From: an uncultured Oceanobacter sp.
Lineage (GTDB): Bacteria; Pseudomonadota; Gammaproteobacteria; Pseudomonadales; Oceanobacteraceae
DNA length: 51,783 bases
Reading direction: 5' to 3'
Assembly: GCA_913061185.1 (NCBI GenBank)
Contig: CAJXTI010000021.1
Coordinates: 1 to 51,783 of the forward strand
This document shows positions 17,780 to 27,030 of this stretch, in pieces (position 1 is the stretch's first letter; each line of letters begins with the position of its first letter). The notes under the pieces are model-generated. The model saw only the letters and a program-made list of their open reading frames with translations. It had not been told where the DNA came from and searched no databases. Position numbers and translations under genes: made by a program.

Positions 17780-19087
17780 TCAGTAATAACGGCCTTTACG
17801 CATTTCGCGGTCGGCAAAACTCTGGCTCGCCCTTAGCGCATCCTCGACACTACGTTTGCCCACCAGCGCAGCGCTGATCTGTTGGCCAACCACAATGCCT
17901 ATCGTCTGAAATTCAGGAATGGCGGCAAATTGAATACCGATATAAGGCGACGGGTGCAGGGTACTGTTTTCTGAATTGGCACTGCTAATGGCCTGCAACT
18001 CAGCATCGGCAAAGGTGGCGGCTTTGATAAACTGCTCGTTCTCATAGGTCGAGTAACGGGTTCCTGTTGGTACGCGAGCCCAACCAGTGTCCTGTCCGAC
18101 CAGATTAATGTATTCCCTGGACGTGGCCCATGAAATAAAACGGAGAGCCTCGTCCTGGTGCCGCGCAGAAACGGGTATCGCCAACGCCCAGGCCCATAGC
18201 CAATGGGAGCCTTTGGGCGTCAGTTGGGTGGGAGCCTGGGCATAAGCCACCTTGTCTGCGACGCGGGACAAGGCCGGGTCGGAGATAAAGGACGCGGCAA
18301 TGGTGGCGTCCACCCACATACCACATTTACCTTCATTAAATAGTGCCAGGATTTCGTTAAAGCTGTTGGCAGACGAATCGGGCGGCCCGTAGCGTTTCAT
18401 CAAGTCGACGTAGAAGCTGATAGCATCATGCCAGGGCTGGGTATCGAGTTGCGGCTTCCAGTCCATATCAAACCACTGACCACCCCAGGTATTGACCATC
18501 GTCGTCAGTAAGGCCACGTTATCCCCCCAGCCTGGCTTGCCACGCAGACAGATACCGTATACGCCGTTGTTTTCATCATGAATCGCAGCCGCGACTTTGG
18601 CGATATAGTTCCAGGTCGGACGCGGTGGTATGTTTAATCCAGCCTTTTCAACCAGATCGGCACGGTACATCAACATCGAGCTTTCACCGTAAAAAGGGGC
18701 TGCTACCAATTTACCGTTGTTCGACAGACTGCTGCGAATTGCAGGTAGCAGGTCATCAACGTCGTACTCCGGGCCAAACTCCAGTGTTTTTAGCCAGCCT
18801 CGCTCGCCCCAGATCGGGGCTTCGTACATACCAATGGTCATCACATCAAACTGGCCATTCCTGGTAGCGATATCAGTCGTTATGCGCTGACGTAGCACAC
18901 TTTCTTCGAGAGTGACCCACTTCACCTTGATATCCGGGTTGGCTTTTTCGAACTGCGGCGTCAGCTTTTGCATTTCGATCATGTGGCCGTTGTTAACCGT
19001 CGCAATCACCAGTTCGGTAGCGGCCTGCGCAGCGAAAGACAGCGCCATCATGGCACTGAGTACGGCAGTAGCTAACTTGAATGGCAT
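17780..19087 (-). CDS. ABC transporter extracellular solute-binding protein, family 1 (sugar/polyol type)
   Basis: A 435-residue periplasmic binding protein of the maltose/sorbitol-mannitol type. The start at 19087 gives a signal peptide (MPFKLATAVLSAMMALSFAAQA, cut before ATEL) after an AGGAG site. The mature protein has the family pattern: LTPQFEKANPDIKVKWVT near residue 45, then VMTIGMYEAPIW, APFYGESSMLMYRADLVEKAG and FNEGKCGMWVDATIAASF. Neither permease nor ATPase genes flank it, so the cognate transporter must be elsewhere if it works in uptake. Neighbours on the same strand are envelope proteins. Confidence 0.88.
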   Translation of the reverse strand: MPFKLATAVLSAMMALSFAAQAATELVIATVNNGHMIEMQKLTPQFEKANPDIKVKWVTLEESVLRQRITTDIATRNGQFDVMTIGMYEAPIWGERGWLKTLEFGPEYDVDDLLPAIRSSLSNNGKLVAAPFYGESSMLMYRADLVEKAGLNIPPRPTWNYIAKVAAAIHDENNGVYGICLRGKPGWGDNVALLTTMVNTWGGQWFDMDWKPQLDTQPWHDAISFYVDLMKRYGPPDSSANSFNEILALFNEGKCGMWVDATIAASFISDPALSRVADKVAYAQAPTQLTPKGSHWLWAWALAIPVSARHQDEALRFISWATSREYINLVGQDTGWARVPTGTRYSTYENEQFIKAATFADAELQAISSANSENSTLHPSPYIGIQFAAIPEFQTIGIVVGQQISAALVGKRSVEDALRASQSFADREMRKGRYY

Positions 19088-19253
19088 TTCGATCTCCTGA
19101 CGACTTGTTATTCTTGTGAGGTCTGGGCTGTTGACGATAGGCAACGTGACCTCACGTTACCATTATTTTAGCTGCGAACGTGGATATCACACGGACGTTT
19201 CGCCAGATTCAGCAGTCAAGGGATTACCCCTGTCGCACGGAACTCATGTCTCT

Positions 19254-20348
19254 TTAAAACACCAGCACTACCCCGAATTGCACCCCCAGCAAGCGGCTGC
19301 GCGAGATATTCAGGCTTTCGCTCAGCAGCTCGATCTGCACCCGGCGATGGTGCATGCCCACCCGGAAGGCCTCGCCTTTGGAATCCAGCGCCAGTGTCCA
19401 GGCAAAGGTATCCGGCTGCCAGCGGAGACCCAATTCATGGCCATTGCGGATCCGGTTCAGATAGCTACGGAGGGTGATATCCAGCTCACTGGTGAGCGCG
19501 TATTGCTGGCGCAGGGTATGCACCCGTGGCGGGCGCAGTACACGGTCGTCATAAAATTCGTAACCATAAACAAAATAATCACTATCGGTTGTCAGGGCAC
19601 CATTATCATACTGCCAGTTTTTGTTGGCTATCGTCCCTGGCATATCCGGCCAGTCGATCCTGGCCAATAGATTGTAGCCTTGATAATCGATCTGATAATT
19701 CTGCCAACGCCAATGAAACGCCAGATCAAGGCTGTAAAGGTCACCGTACGAGCGCCCATCCAGCGCTCGGGCAGGCGGGATTTTATCTTCGGTATAGCCA
19801 TAATCCACATCCAGATCACCACCCCAGTGATCAGCATCCAGATAGTTCATGGTGCCACTCACGTCCCCCCAGATCAGCCGATACAAACGCAACCAGGTAA
19901 TCGACGGGGTGATCGACCACTGATTGGCTCGTGCAGATTCAAAGTCCCAGGACAGGCTCAGGCCTTCACCCTGATAGTGCCTGGCACGTACTTCAGCCTC
20001 AACTTCGTACCTATCATCCAGCTCAACATCGTTGGCCTCATAATAAAAACCGCGCGCCAGCGCATTGGGGAATTCGTACTCGGCATGATGGCGAGAAACG
20101 TAGCCGATGGAGAAAGGGCCATATCCGACCGTTGCCACTTCCTGCATCCACAGAAAGCCGTCATCGCCATCTTTCAGGGTGCCGTTCCAGTCGTTGGTGA
20201 TTTCCGCCACTGCCATAGCACCAGACCAGGCGTAAATATCCTGGCTGTAGGCGACACGCCAGTCCTCAGCCTGAACCGGCCTAATAAGGGTCGCTCCGGC
20301 CAGTATCAGTAGCGGGCATAACAACCACCGGCGGTTCCTTATCGTCAT
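19254..20348 (-). CDS. predicted outer-membrane beta-barrel protein, function unknown
   Basis: A 364-residue protein not recognised as a named family. The start at 20348 follows AAGGAAAG and gives a signal peptide ending ATLIRPVQA before EDW. The mature part is rich in aromatic residues in alternating hydrophobic/polar strands (for example YQIDYQGYNLLARIDW) and ends in a Phe after GVQFGVVLVF, the usual C-terminal signature for BAM-dependent outer membrane proteins. It lies downstream of the large lipoprotein gene but is separated from it by a strong terminator (20420-20452), so it has its own promoter. A porin-like or surface role is possible. Confidence 0.75.
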   Translation of the reverse strand: MTIRNRRWLLCPLLILAGATLIRPVQAEDWRVAYSQDIYAWSGAMAVAEITNDWNGTLKDGDDGFLWMQEVATVGYGPFSIGYVSRHHAEYEFPNALARGFYYEANDVELDDRYEVEAEVRARHYQGEGLSLSWDFESARANQWSITPSITWLRLYRLIWGDVSGTMNYLDADHWGGDLDVDYGYTEDKIPPARALDGRSYGDLYSLDLAFHWRWQNYQIDYQGYNLLARIDWPDMPGTIANKNWQYDNGALTTDSDYFVYGYEFYDDRVLRPPRVHTLRQQYALTSELDITLRSYLNRIRNGHELGLRWQPDTFAWTLALDSKGEAFRVGMHHRRVQIELLSESLNISRSRLLGVQFGVVLVF

Positions 20349-20419
20349 AGATCTTTCCTTGGGGGTTGCTGATTCCAGCAATAACAAAAAAACAAACCGA
20401 TAAAAAAAACAAACAGGCA

Positions 20420-20452
20420 AAAAAACAGGGAGCCGTTGGCTCCCTGTTTTTT
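20420..20452 (-). terminator. strong intrinsic terminator of the large lipoprotein gene
   Basis: Stem CAGGGAGCC / GGCTCCCTG with loop GTT, extended by six A/T pairs and ending in a T run on either strand. It lies 15 bases past the lipoprotein stop codon and isolates that gene from the beta-barrel gene downstream. Confidence 0.92.
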
Positions 20453-20467
20453 ACACCTGGCGAACAG

Positions 20468-23400
20468 TTACTGGCCGGTTGCCAGTTCCACCATAAAGGC
20501 GGGAGTTACCACCAGATTGTATTTGCTGCCATCGTCGAACACGAATACCGGCAAGCCACTACGGACTTCCAGCGTACCCACATCATAGCCGCCGGAGGTG
20601 ATGTTGCCAGCAAACTCCAGATCACCGTCACAGGCCGCAACACCCTGAGCCGTGACATCGCCAGAGGCACAGGTGGCGGCGATGGTCATGGTGACATCGC
20701 CATTGCTGATTTTCAGGTTAGTAACGGACGCTGTAGTTAACTGTTCAGAATCCAGGTTGATGGTGATCGAGTTGCTACCATATTTCAGTCGTAGCAAGCC
20801 GATGCCGTCTTCCAGGCCAGTGCGTTCACCGACCAGGCGGATACTGGCATCGTCCATACCCATGGCGGCGGCATCAACGTCCAAAGCAACGGAGTATTCG
20901 AGGTAAGTCTCGGCGGTTTCAGCATCCAGAATGCGGCTCTCAGTACTGGTGTCATAGAGATCGACCCCTTCAACATAAATCTCCAGCGTAACGGCATTAC
21001 CCGCTAACAAGTCTTCCAGATAAACGTACTCAGAGCCGTATAACCAGGCTTGTGCACTATTCTGATCGGCAACGGTTAAAGAGGCTGACGCATATTCATA
21101 ATAGGAAAGACTGTCGGATACTGCGGCCCACCACTCAGTCGCATCATCAATATCGACACTACCGTCCAGATGGACATCCTGAGCACTGATACCAGCAATA
21201 TAGATTTCACAATCGTAGCCAGCGGTTGTATCACCAACGCAATTTTCAAGCGTAATCTGCGTCTCGGATGGAATATAGGCACTGCCATCAGACACATACC
21301 CAGTCCAGCCATACCCGGTCATATTGGTTAACAGACTGGCAAACGATGGGTCGTAGTTACTTTCAAACGTCAGACTGACAGAGTTATCGTCGTTATAGTT
21401 TACCGTCACTCCGGTGATGGTAATGCTGTCGATCACCGTGCCATAACCAGGATCAACCGGGCCACTACCAAAGCCCGCCAACGCCGCCACTTCCTGCAGA
21501 TTGTTGGCACCGATATAGCCGGACAGATGCAAGCGGGTGGTACCGGCCCCATTAATCACTTCCAGATCACCCGACAGCGATGCTTCGGTGAGCACATAGA
21601 TCGGAGAGTCATAACCATCTTTTATGATCGAGCCATTGGCCGCGAGAATAGCTTCGTCACGCATGCCGATCGAACCATCAAAAGCGCTTGAATATCCACT
21701 CGCCTTGACCAGCTTGGTGGCACCGTCGAAGTTCAGCTCCACTCCGGCATCTTCACCATCAGCCAGCGTCGGTACGATGCCGATACTGCCGTCGAAGGTG
21801 AGCACATTGCCGTCGGTATCCGTTGCCTGTAGCGCACCAACAAAAGTGATAGCGGCAGTATCAGCCACAAACCAGCTCTCAAGGTCATTGATGTCGTCTG
21901 AAGAGCCACCGATAGTAGCCGTCAGGGTGCCTTCAATCTTGTCATCGTTGCCAGCATCATTTTGCAGTAATACGCCCATTGCCAGTGAACCTTGCAGATC
22001 ACCCGTGTAGTCACCACTGCCATCGACCGCACGGCTGACTGCCAGATCAATGCTCAGGTCAGCACTGGCCTGGGCAAAGTCGGTGTCGTCCGCCAATTCA
22101 CTGATGCCGTCAATGCTGCTGTCGAGCTGGATGCTCATGTCTTTCAGGCCATCGATCGCTTCGGTTTCAACAAAGGCCGTCAGGCTGTCGAGAGAATCAA
22201 AAGTCAGGCCGAGGCTACCGCTGGCGGAGAAGGATTCGCCATTCTCCAGACCCGTCATATTAAAAGCAGTGATGTTCGCCGTCAGGGCACCGCTCAAGCT
22301 GATACTCACGGTCATCGCAGAACCATCATCAATCGTGGCACCAACACCTTCACCGGAGAAGCTAAGGGCATCAACATAGGTGGCACCAAATAGCGTGGTG
22401 GTGGTATAGGTGACGCTGACGTCTTTGCCATCGTCTGGCTGGCCATCCTCGTCTGCATCCAGAAAATCAATAATGGGTAGAGGAACACCGCTGGCTAACA
22501 ACCCGGTTGCCGTAATGGTGAAACTGCCATCACCGTTATCGGTGCTATCCAAATCGTTATAGTTCTGCACGATATAGGCACCCAAGGCAACGTTCTGCAG
22601 CATGATGCCGGTTGCCTGGAATACCACCCCCGGATGAGTTTCTTCGTAGGTATCGTACTCCAGGCAGTTGTCGCTGCTATCCCACCAGTAACAGTCTTCA
22701 TGCAGCTCACTTTCAACCACCAGCTCTTGAAAACCACGGAAGATATCTGCCTTGCTTTCCATTGCACTCACCAGTGCATCAGTTTCTGCCGCTTCGGTAT
22801 CCAGAGCGGTCACCAGAGTGTCGGTATCCACGCTCTGGATCGCATCATTCCAGTTGTTCAGATCTTCAATCAGGCTGATCGAAGCGGCCACCGCCTGCGC
22901 TTTGAGTTCCTCTTCGGTTGGCTCGGTGGTGGTTTCGTCTTCAACCACCACCTCAGCCACTTCTTCTTCGTCTTCTGCTGCGACACTGGCTTCCAGTTCA
23001 TCCAGATGGTATTCGGTAGCAATCGCCACACCGGTAGCACCCAGATTAGTCCCCGCTTCTTCCGCCGCATCGGCGGCACCAGCAAAGACATCTTCCAGAT
23101 CAACAGCATTTTCATCGCTGGAATTAATCACCACTCCGCCATCGCTGTAGTCTGCTGCCAGGCTATTCACGACGTTGGCAATATCGGTATTTTTCCGGCT
23201 GGCAACAGTGGCAATGGCCGCCACGATGGCACCGTACTTCTGGCTATCAATATTGGCACTGGCAGAGTCTGAACTGGTGATGTCGGCAGGAGAGGTATTG
23301 GTGATATCAACGTTATCCAGGCCCAGCAAAGTCGCGGTTGCCTTGTTCACCGCCGTTACTTCTGCCGCAGTCGCGCCACTGGGATAAGCCGCTGCCGCAC

Positions 23401-23938
23401 GGGTCGCCGCCAGGTGAGTGACCGGGGTTACCATCAGGGTCTTGGCCGTTTCGGAGCCATAAGACGGTAAAATGGCGGTCAATTTGAAATCGGCATTGTC
23501 GTAGTCATAGAACTGGCCGAAGGTGTAGCTGTTGCCTCCCCAGGTACATCCCCCTGCGGCGTCACACTTGACCTGGGTAGAGGAATTGGTGGTCATGGTG
23601 ACCTTGACGGGCACATCGGATGGAATATCCATCTCTGCCAGAGTATAGCGGCCGGTCGCATTCGTCGTCGTCGTGCCATACTCGGTGCTGCCATTGAGGC
23701 TGGTCACCGTGATGTCAGCGCCAGTCAGAATACCCTTGACTGCCAGACCGGTCAGGCTGACCCGGGTAACCGTTTCGGTACCCGTATCCGTACCTGTACC
23801 TGTGCCTGTATCTGTGCCTGTATCCGTACCAGTGTTGTCTGTGCCAGCATCACTGCCACTATCACTACTGCCACCACCACATGCGGTGAGAGCCAGCGCC
23901 ATGGCGAATGCCAGTGGCGTTAAGGAAAACCGTATCAT
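20468..23938 (-). CDS. very large acidic lipoprotein, function unknown
   Basis: A 1156-residue predicted outer-membrane lipoprotein. The start at 23938 gives a clear lipobox (LTAC, Cys20) followed by GGGSSDSGSD; an upstream in-frame start would hide it, although the ribosome site here is weak. Residues of about 30-52 form a Thr-Gly/Thr-Asp linker. An Ig/carboxypeptidase-regulatory-like beta domain follows (about 55-110, with ITVTSLNG and NATGRYTLAEM), then an alpha segment (about 130-250) and a long strand-rich, Asp/Ser/Thr-rich region to the end with few cysteines and lysines. The high acid content suits a salt-exposed surface protein. It ends in its own terminator. No enzyme motif was recognised. 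Confidence 0.85.
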   Translation of the reverse strand: MIRFSLTPLAFAMALALTACGGGSSDSGSDAGTDNTGTDTGTDTGTGTGTDTGTETVTRVSLTGLAVKGILTGADITVTSLNGSTEYGTTTTNATGRYTLAEMDIPSDVPVKVTMTTNSSTQVKCDAAGGCTWGGNSYTFGQFYDYDNADFKLTAILPSYGSETAKTLMVTPVTHLAATRAAAAYPSGATAAEVTAVNKATATLLGLDNVDITNTSPADITSSDSASANIDSQKYGAIVAAIATVASRKNTDIANVVNSLAADYSDGGVVINSSDENAVDLEDVFAGAADAAEEAGTNLGATGVAIATEYHLDELEASVAAEDEEEVAEVVVEDETTTEPTEEELKAQAVAASISLIEDLNNWNDAIQSVDTDTLVTALDTEAAETDALVSAMESKADIFRGFQELVVESELHEDCYWWDSSDNCLEYDTYEETHPGVVFQATGIMLQNVALGAYIVQNYNDLDSTDNGDGSFTITATGLLASGVPLPIIDFLDADEDGQPDDGKDVSVTYTTTTLFGATYVDALSFSGEGVGATIDDGSAMTVSISLSGALTANITAFNMTGLENGESFSASGSLGLTFDSLDSLTAFVETEAIDGLKDMSIQLDSSIDGISELADDTDFAQASADLSIDLAVSRAVDGSGDYTGDLQGSLAMGVLLQNDAGNDDKIEGTLTATIGGSSDDINDLESWFVADTAAITFVGALQATDTDGNVLTFDGSIGIVPTLADGEDAGVELNFDGATKLVKASGYSSAFDGSIGMRDEAILAANGSIIKDGYDSPIYVLTEASLSGDLEVINGAGTTRLHLSGYIGANNLQEVAALAGFGSGPVDPGYGTVIDSITITGVTVNYNDDNSVSLTFESNYDPSFASLLTNMTGYGWTGYVSDGSAYIPSETQITLENCVGDTTAGYDCEIYIAGISAQDVHLDGSVDIDDATEWWAAVSDSLSYYEYASASLTVADQNSAQAWLYGSEYVYLEDLLAGNAVTLEIYVEGVDLYDTSTESRILDAETAETYLEYSVALDVDAAAMGMDDASIRLVGERTGLEDGIGLLRLKYGSNSITINLDSEQLTTASVTNLKISNGDVTMTIAATCASGDVTAQGVAACDGDLEFAGNITSGGYDVGTLEVRSGLPVFVFDDGSKYNLVVTPAFMVELATGQ
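23778..23831 (-). repeat. hexanucleotide repeat coding for the Thr-Gly/Thr-Asp linker
   Basis: Nine consecutive degenerate 6-base units (GTACCC, GTATCC, GTACCT and so on in plus-strand reading) encode a run of alternating Thr with Gly or Asp just behind the lipid-anchored N-terminus of the large lipoprotein. Unit number could vary between strains without shifting the frame. Confidence 0.8.
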
Positions 23939-24114
23939 ATTCACTGTCCGTGTTGGTTGGATTGTCAGGCATCCAAACCAACGCAACAGCGTATCTGTCA
24001 GATCAGATGCAACTGTACTAATAATGGCTGAAAATCGCTCAAAGGAAAACCGTTCTCCCCCTTTAAGAGCACCAAAATCTGCCAACCTTCGGTCTGCTAC
24101 AATAGCAACAGCAA

Positions 24115-25059
24115 CTACTCTTCGGGCGCCAAGCCAGACACCAGCATCAAGAACTGCTCATGTTCCGCCATCGCCGCAAAACTGCTGTCGTCGCGGGCCT
24201 GCAAACGCAGGGTTTCGGATTGATTGATGGCCTGCTCCAGATCTTGTAATGCTTCGTCGATGTAACCCGATTCGGCGTGCGCACAGGCACGCTGATACAT
24301 GGCGTGACTGTTTTCCGGATCAATATCCAGTGCCTTGTTCGCCAGACGGCTGGCCCACTGCGCTTGCCCCAGCAAGAGTGCGGCATCGGCCTTGTAGGTT
24401 AATGCTTCAACATCATCCGGGCGCAGTAACAAAATCTGGTCATAGATGGTTATCTTGCTTTGCGGGCTGCTTTCCTGTGATGCTTTGAGCCAGAGCGAAT
24501 GTATTTCGTTGGTCAGTTCTATTTCTTCCTGCGCAGCAGCAATATGCCGTGATTTGCTATGTAGCTCGAGTTCCAGCTTGTCCAGTCGGGCTTCGTAGGA
24601 GTCGGTAATCCGTTTGACTTCATCGTTGGCGTAGGCGCCCACGCGCTCCTTGATGTCGCGCAGGGAGTTCCAGCCAACCAGCACCAATAAGGTTGAGGCT
24701 CCGGCAATCAGGTAGAAAAAATAGGTCACCGTATCGGTTGCGTAGGTCAGTGCCCGATCAGCTACCTGAAACTCGCGTTCCACCACTTTTTCAGTAAATT
24801 CGACCCGTGCATCGGCGAGCATCTGGCGCAGGTTTTTCACTTCATCAAGGATGTAACGTTCGGTGAATGCGGTATAAAGCGGTGCTTGCAGGTGGTTTAT
24901 GGTGGTTGCTGCTTTTTCGTCTGCGGATATTGAGACACCCTCAGCGGCAGGTTCGGGTGCGGCAAAGCAAAACGCAGCAACCAGCCAGAGGCCGGTTGCT
25001 GCGCCAAGCCGAAGCAGCAAGTTCGTCGTATGCGTTATGCTGTTTGCTGCTGTTGCCAT
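24115..25059 (-). CDS. membrane-anchored TPR-repeat protein at the end of the ectoine operon
   Basis: A 314-residue protein without a recognised family name. It has an N-terminal hydrophobic segment (about residues 15-33, signal peptide or anchor), a periplasmic-looking helical stretch, one clear transmembrane helix at about 110-132 (FFYLIAGASTLLVLVGW), a charged coiled coil (about 140-190) and TPR repeats to the end (YDQILLLRPDDVEALTYKADAAL, then ANKALDIDPENSHAMYQRACAH). Its start overlaps the 3' end of the aspartate kinase gene by 25 bases, so it is probably co-translated with the ectoine genes. TPR domains bind proteins; a role in osmotic response is inferred from position only. Confidence 0.75.
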   Translation of the reverse strand: MATAANSITHTTNLLLRLGAATGLWLVAAFCFAAPEPAAEGVSISADEKAATTINHLQAPLYTAFTERYILDEVKNLRQMLADARVEFTEKVVEREFQVADRALTYATDTVTYFFYLIAGASTLLVLVGWNSLRDIKERVGAYANDEVKRITDSYEARLDKLELELHSKSRHIAAAQEEIELTNEIHSLWLKASQESSPQSKITIYDQILLLRPDDVEALTYKADAALLLGQAQWASRLANKALDIDPENSHAMYQRACAHAESGYIDEALQDLEQAINQSETLRLQARDDSSFAAMAEHEQFLMLVSGLAPEE

Positions 25060-26495
25060 ATATCTGCCTGCTCTACCAACCGGGAATGAAGTGCCTTGAC
25101 GGCCGTAGCGTAGTCCGCATCACTGACCAGAAACATCATATCCACCTGACGCATCGCCTGATGCACTGAATGAATATTGACCCCCGCATCAGACAAGGCA
25201 CCCGCTGCGCTTTGCAGCAAGCCAGGCACTTTCATATCACTGCCAATCGCACTGACCATCGCCAGTTTCTCAACCCGAATATCGGCATCGGCGTAAACTT
25301 GCTGGAGGCGATCCATCAACCAGTTAATACGGCGCTTGTTACCTTTCAGGTAAAAAGTTACGGTATTGGCGTTAAAATCCTTGGTCAGTACCCGTACGCC
25401 TGATTCAAATACCAGATCGGCCATCTTCTGCCCGTGGGTGGCATCACCGACCATATCCTGATCAAATACTTCCAGCGCCCAGACGTTACGGGTTCCGGCG
25501 ATGATTTCGACTTTTGGCGTACTGCTGCAATAGTCGCGGCGAATCTCGGTGCCCTGGTGTTCCGGCTCGAAGGTGTTGCGTACGATCAGGCGAATATTCT
25601 TTTTACGCAAACCGGCTGCGGCACGAGGATGGATGGCTTCCATACCCAGGTTCGCCAGCTGATCAGCGACATCGTAATTGGTCATGCCGATCGGCTTGAC
25701 GTTGTCTGCACCCACCAGCAGCGGGTCTGCCGTACTGAAGTGGTATTCCTTGTGAATAACCGCTTCGCAGGCATCCGTCATGGTCGCGATCTTGCTGAAG
25801 GTCATCTCGCTGTAGCCACGATCATAGGTACGCATCAAGCCTTCGCGACACTGGGTATAACCCGTGACAATGGGCATTTCCTTATCAAGATCGACACCCT
25901 GAAACGCCTTGAGAATATGATCTGAAAAACTCATCTGGGTATCTGAACGCCAGTTGGTAAGATCAATAAACCGGGCATTGACATCGTGCTGACGCAACAA
26001 CAGCACCGAGTTGTAGGCACTGTGGGCTTCACCCATGGCACTGAGCATTTCACGGACACGATGCAAGTGGTCGTCGAGCTGAAAATGACCAAAGCTGCAC
26101 ACCGCTTCCAGATGCTCGAGACAATCCCGCACATCGGCCATACGGCTGGAGATAAATTGGTCGGCACGCTTGCGCACCATGTCGTTGTTGAGTCCCCCGG
26201 AACCGAATATGCCCATGTTCACCGCCAGCATGGCATTCAGCACATCTTGCAAGCGCGACTGCCAGGAGCGGCCATCATCCATTTCGGCAAACAAGGCATA
26301 GACACCGGCTTCACCGGTTTTCTTGTGCTCCAGCAAGCCATTGGTGATCCCGCCGTAAGCGGACACTACGAAGATCCGTCGATACAGGCTTGTTTCTGCA
26401 CCATTTACCGAACGCGGACGCATCCAGATATTTTCCAGTACATGTTGATATTGACTCATCGACGTGCCGCCGATTTTTTCGACACTGTGTGTCAT
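25035..26495 (-). CDS. ask: aspartate kinase, ectoine-operon type (Ask_Ect)
   Basis: Phosphorylates aspartate, the first step toward aspartate semialdehyde and so to ectoine. It has 486 residues. The N-terminal EKIGGTSM is the kinase substrate/ATP motif, and SAYGGITNGLLEHKKTGEAG follows. Two ACT-type domains are at about residues 335-480 (KLAMVSAIGSDMKVPGLL). The divergent kinase core is that of the specialised Ask_Ect form found in ectoine clusters, generally thought to be relaxed in feedback control. An AGGAG precedes the ATG by 11 bases. It follows ectC on the same strand and overlaps the TPR gene. Confidence 0.95.
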   Translation of the reverse strand: MTHSVEKIGGTSMSQYQHVLENIWMRPRSVNGAETSLYRRIFVVSAYGGITNGLLEHKKTGEAGVYALFAEMDDGRSWQSRLQDVLNAMLAVNMGIFGSGGLNNDMVRKRADQFISSRMADVRDCLEHLEAVCSFGHFQLDDHLHRVREMLSAMGEAHSAYNSVLLLRQHDVNARFIDLTNWRSDTQMSFSDHILKAFQGVDLDKEMPIVTGYTQCREGLMRTYDRGYSEMTFSKIATMTDACEAVIHKEYHFSTADPLLVGADNVKPIGMTNYDVADQLANLGMEAIHPRAAAGLRKKNIRLIVRNTFEPEHQGTEIRRDYCSSTPKVEIIAGTRNVWALEVFDQDMVGDATHGQKMADLVFESGVRVLTKDFNANTVTFYLKGNKRRINWLMDRLQQVYADADIRVEKLAMVSAIGSDMKVPGLLQSAAGALSDAGVNIHSVHQAMRQVDMMFLVSDADYATAVKALHSRLVEQADIWQQQQTA

Positions 26496-26548
26496 GTAAA
26501 AATGATCTCCTGATAGGTTCTGACTGAGCGTGATGCCATATTCCCGAT

Positions 26549-26950
26549 TTACAGCGAGAGAGGTTCATCGTTCAGTTTGTAGGAACCATCATCATCATGA
26601 ATTTCCTTGCCGTTTAATGGCGGGTTAAACACACACGCCATCTGCATATCCTCGGTGGTGGCACGCAACAAATGCTTGTCGTTCTGATCAAGCACATAGA
26701 GAGTGCCAGCCTTGATGGGATACACCTTGCCATCGGCACAGGTTTCAATCTCGCCTTCACCACTGATGCAATAAACCGATTCCAGATGGTTTTTGTACCA
26801 GATAGGGGTTTCAGTGCCTTTGAAAATCGTCGTGATGTGGAATGAAAAGCCCATGTTATCGTCAGCCAATAGCATGCGGACGCTTTTCCAGGTGCCGCCA
26901 TCAATCGCGCGTTCAGAGTTGTCACAGTCCTGCAAAGTACGAACAATCAT
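26549..26950 (-). CDS. ectC: L-ectoine synthase
   Basis: Cupin-fold enzyme that cyclises N-gamma-acetyl-diaminobutyrate to ectoine. It has 133 residues from the ATG at 26950 (MIVRTLQDC, the conserved EctC start); the open frame extends further upstream without similarity. The metal-site residues described for EctC are at the expected places: Glu57 (NHLESVYC), Tyr85 (TLYVLDQ) and His93 (DKHLL). Typical markers [14 protein letters not shown] and GFSFHITTI are present. It is third in the ect operon. Confidence 0.97.
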   Translation of the reverse strand: MIVRTLQDCDNSERAIDGGTWKSVRMLLADDNMGFSFHITTIFKGTETPIWYKNHLESVYCISGEGEIETCADGKVYPIKAGTLYVLDQNDKHLLRATTEDMQMACVFNPPLNGKEIHDDDGSYKLNDEPLSL

Positions 26951-27030
26951 GAATATAACCTTGAGTTTTTTGAGATAGGGAAAGTGCGGGGCGGGTAACC
27001 ACGACAGCGGGCCACCCGCGAGCAAGAGGA

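Noticed and set aside
19116..24227. Plus-strand open frames opposite the beta-barrel and large lipoprotein genes
   Set aside because: Low-complexity shadows of the minus-strand genes; no family motif or ribosome site.
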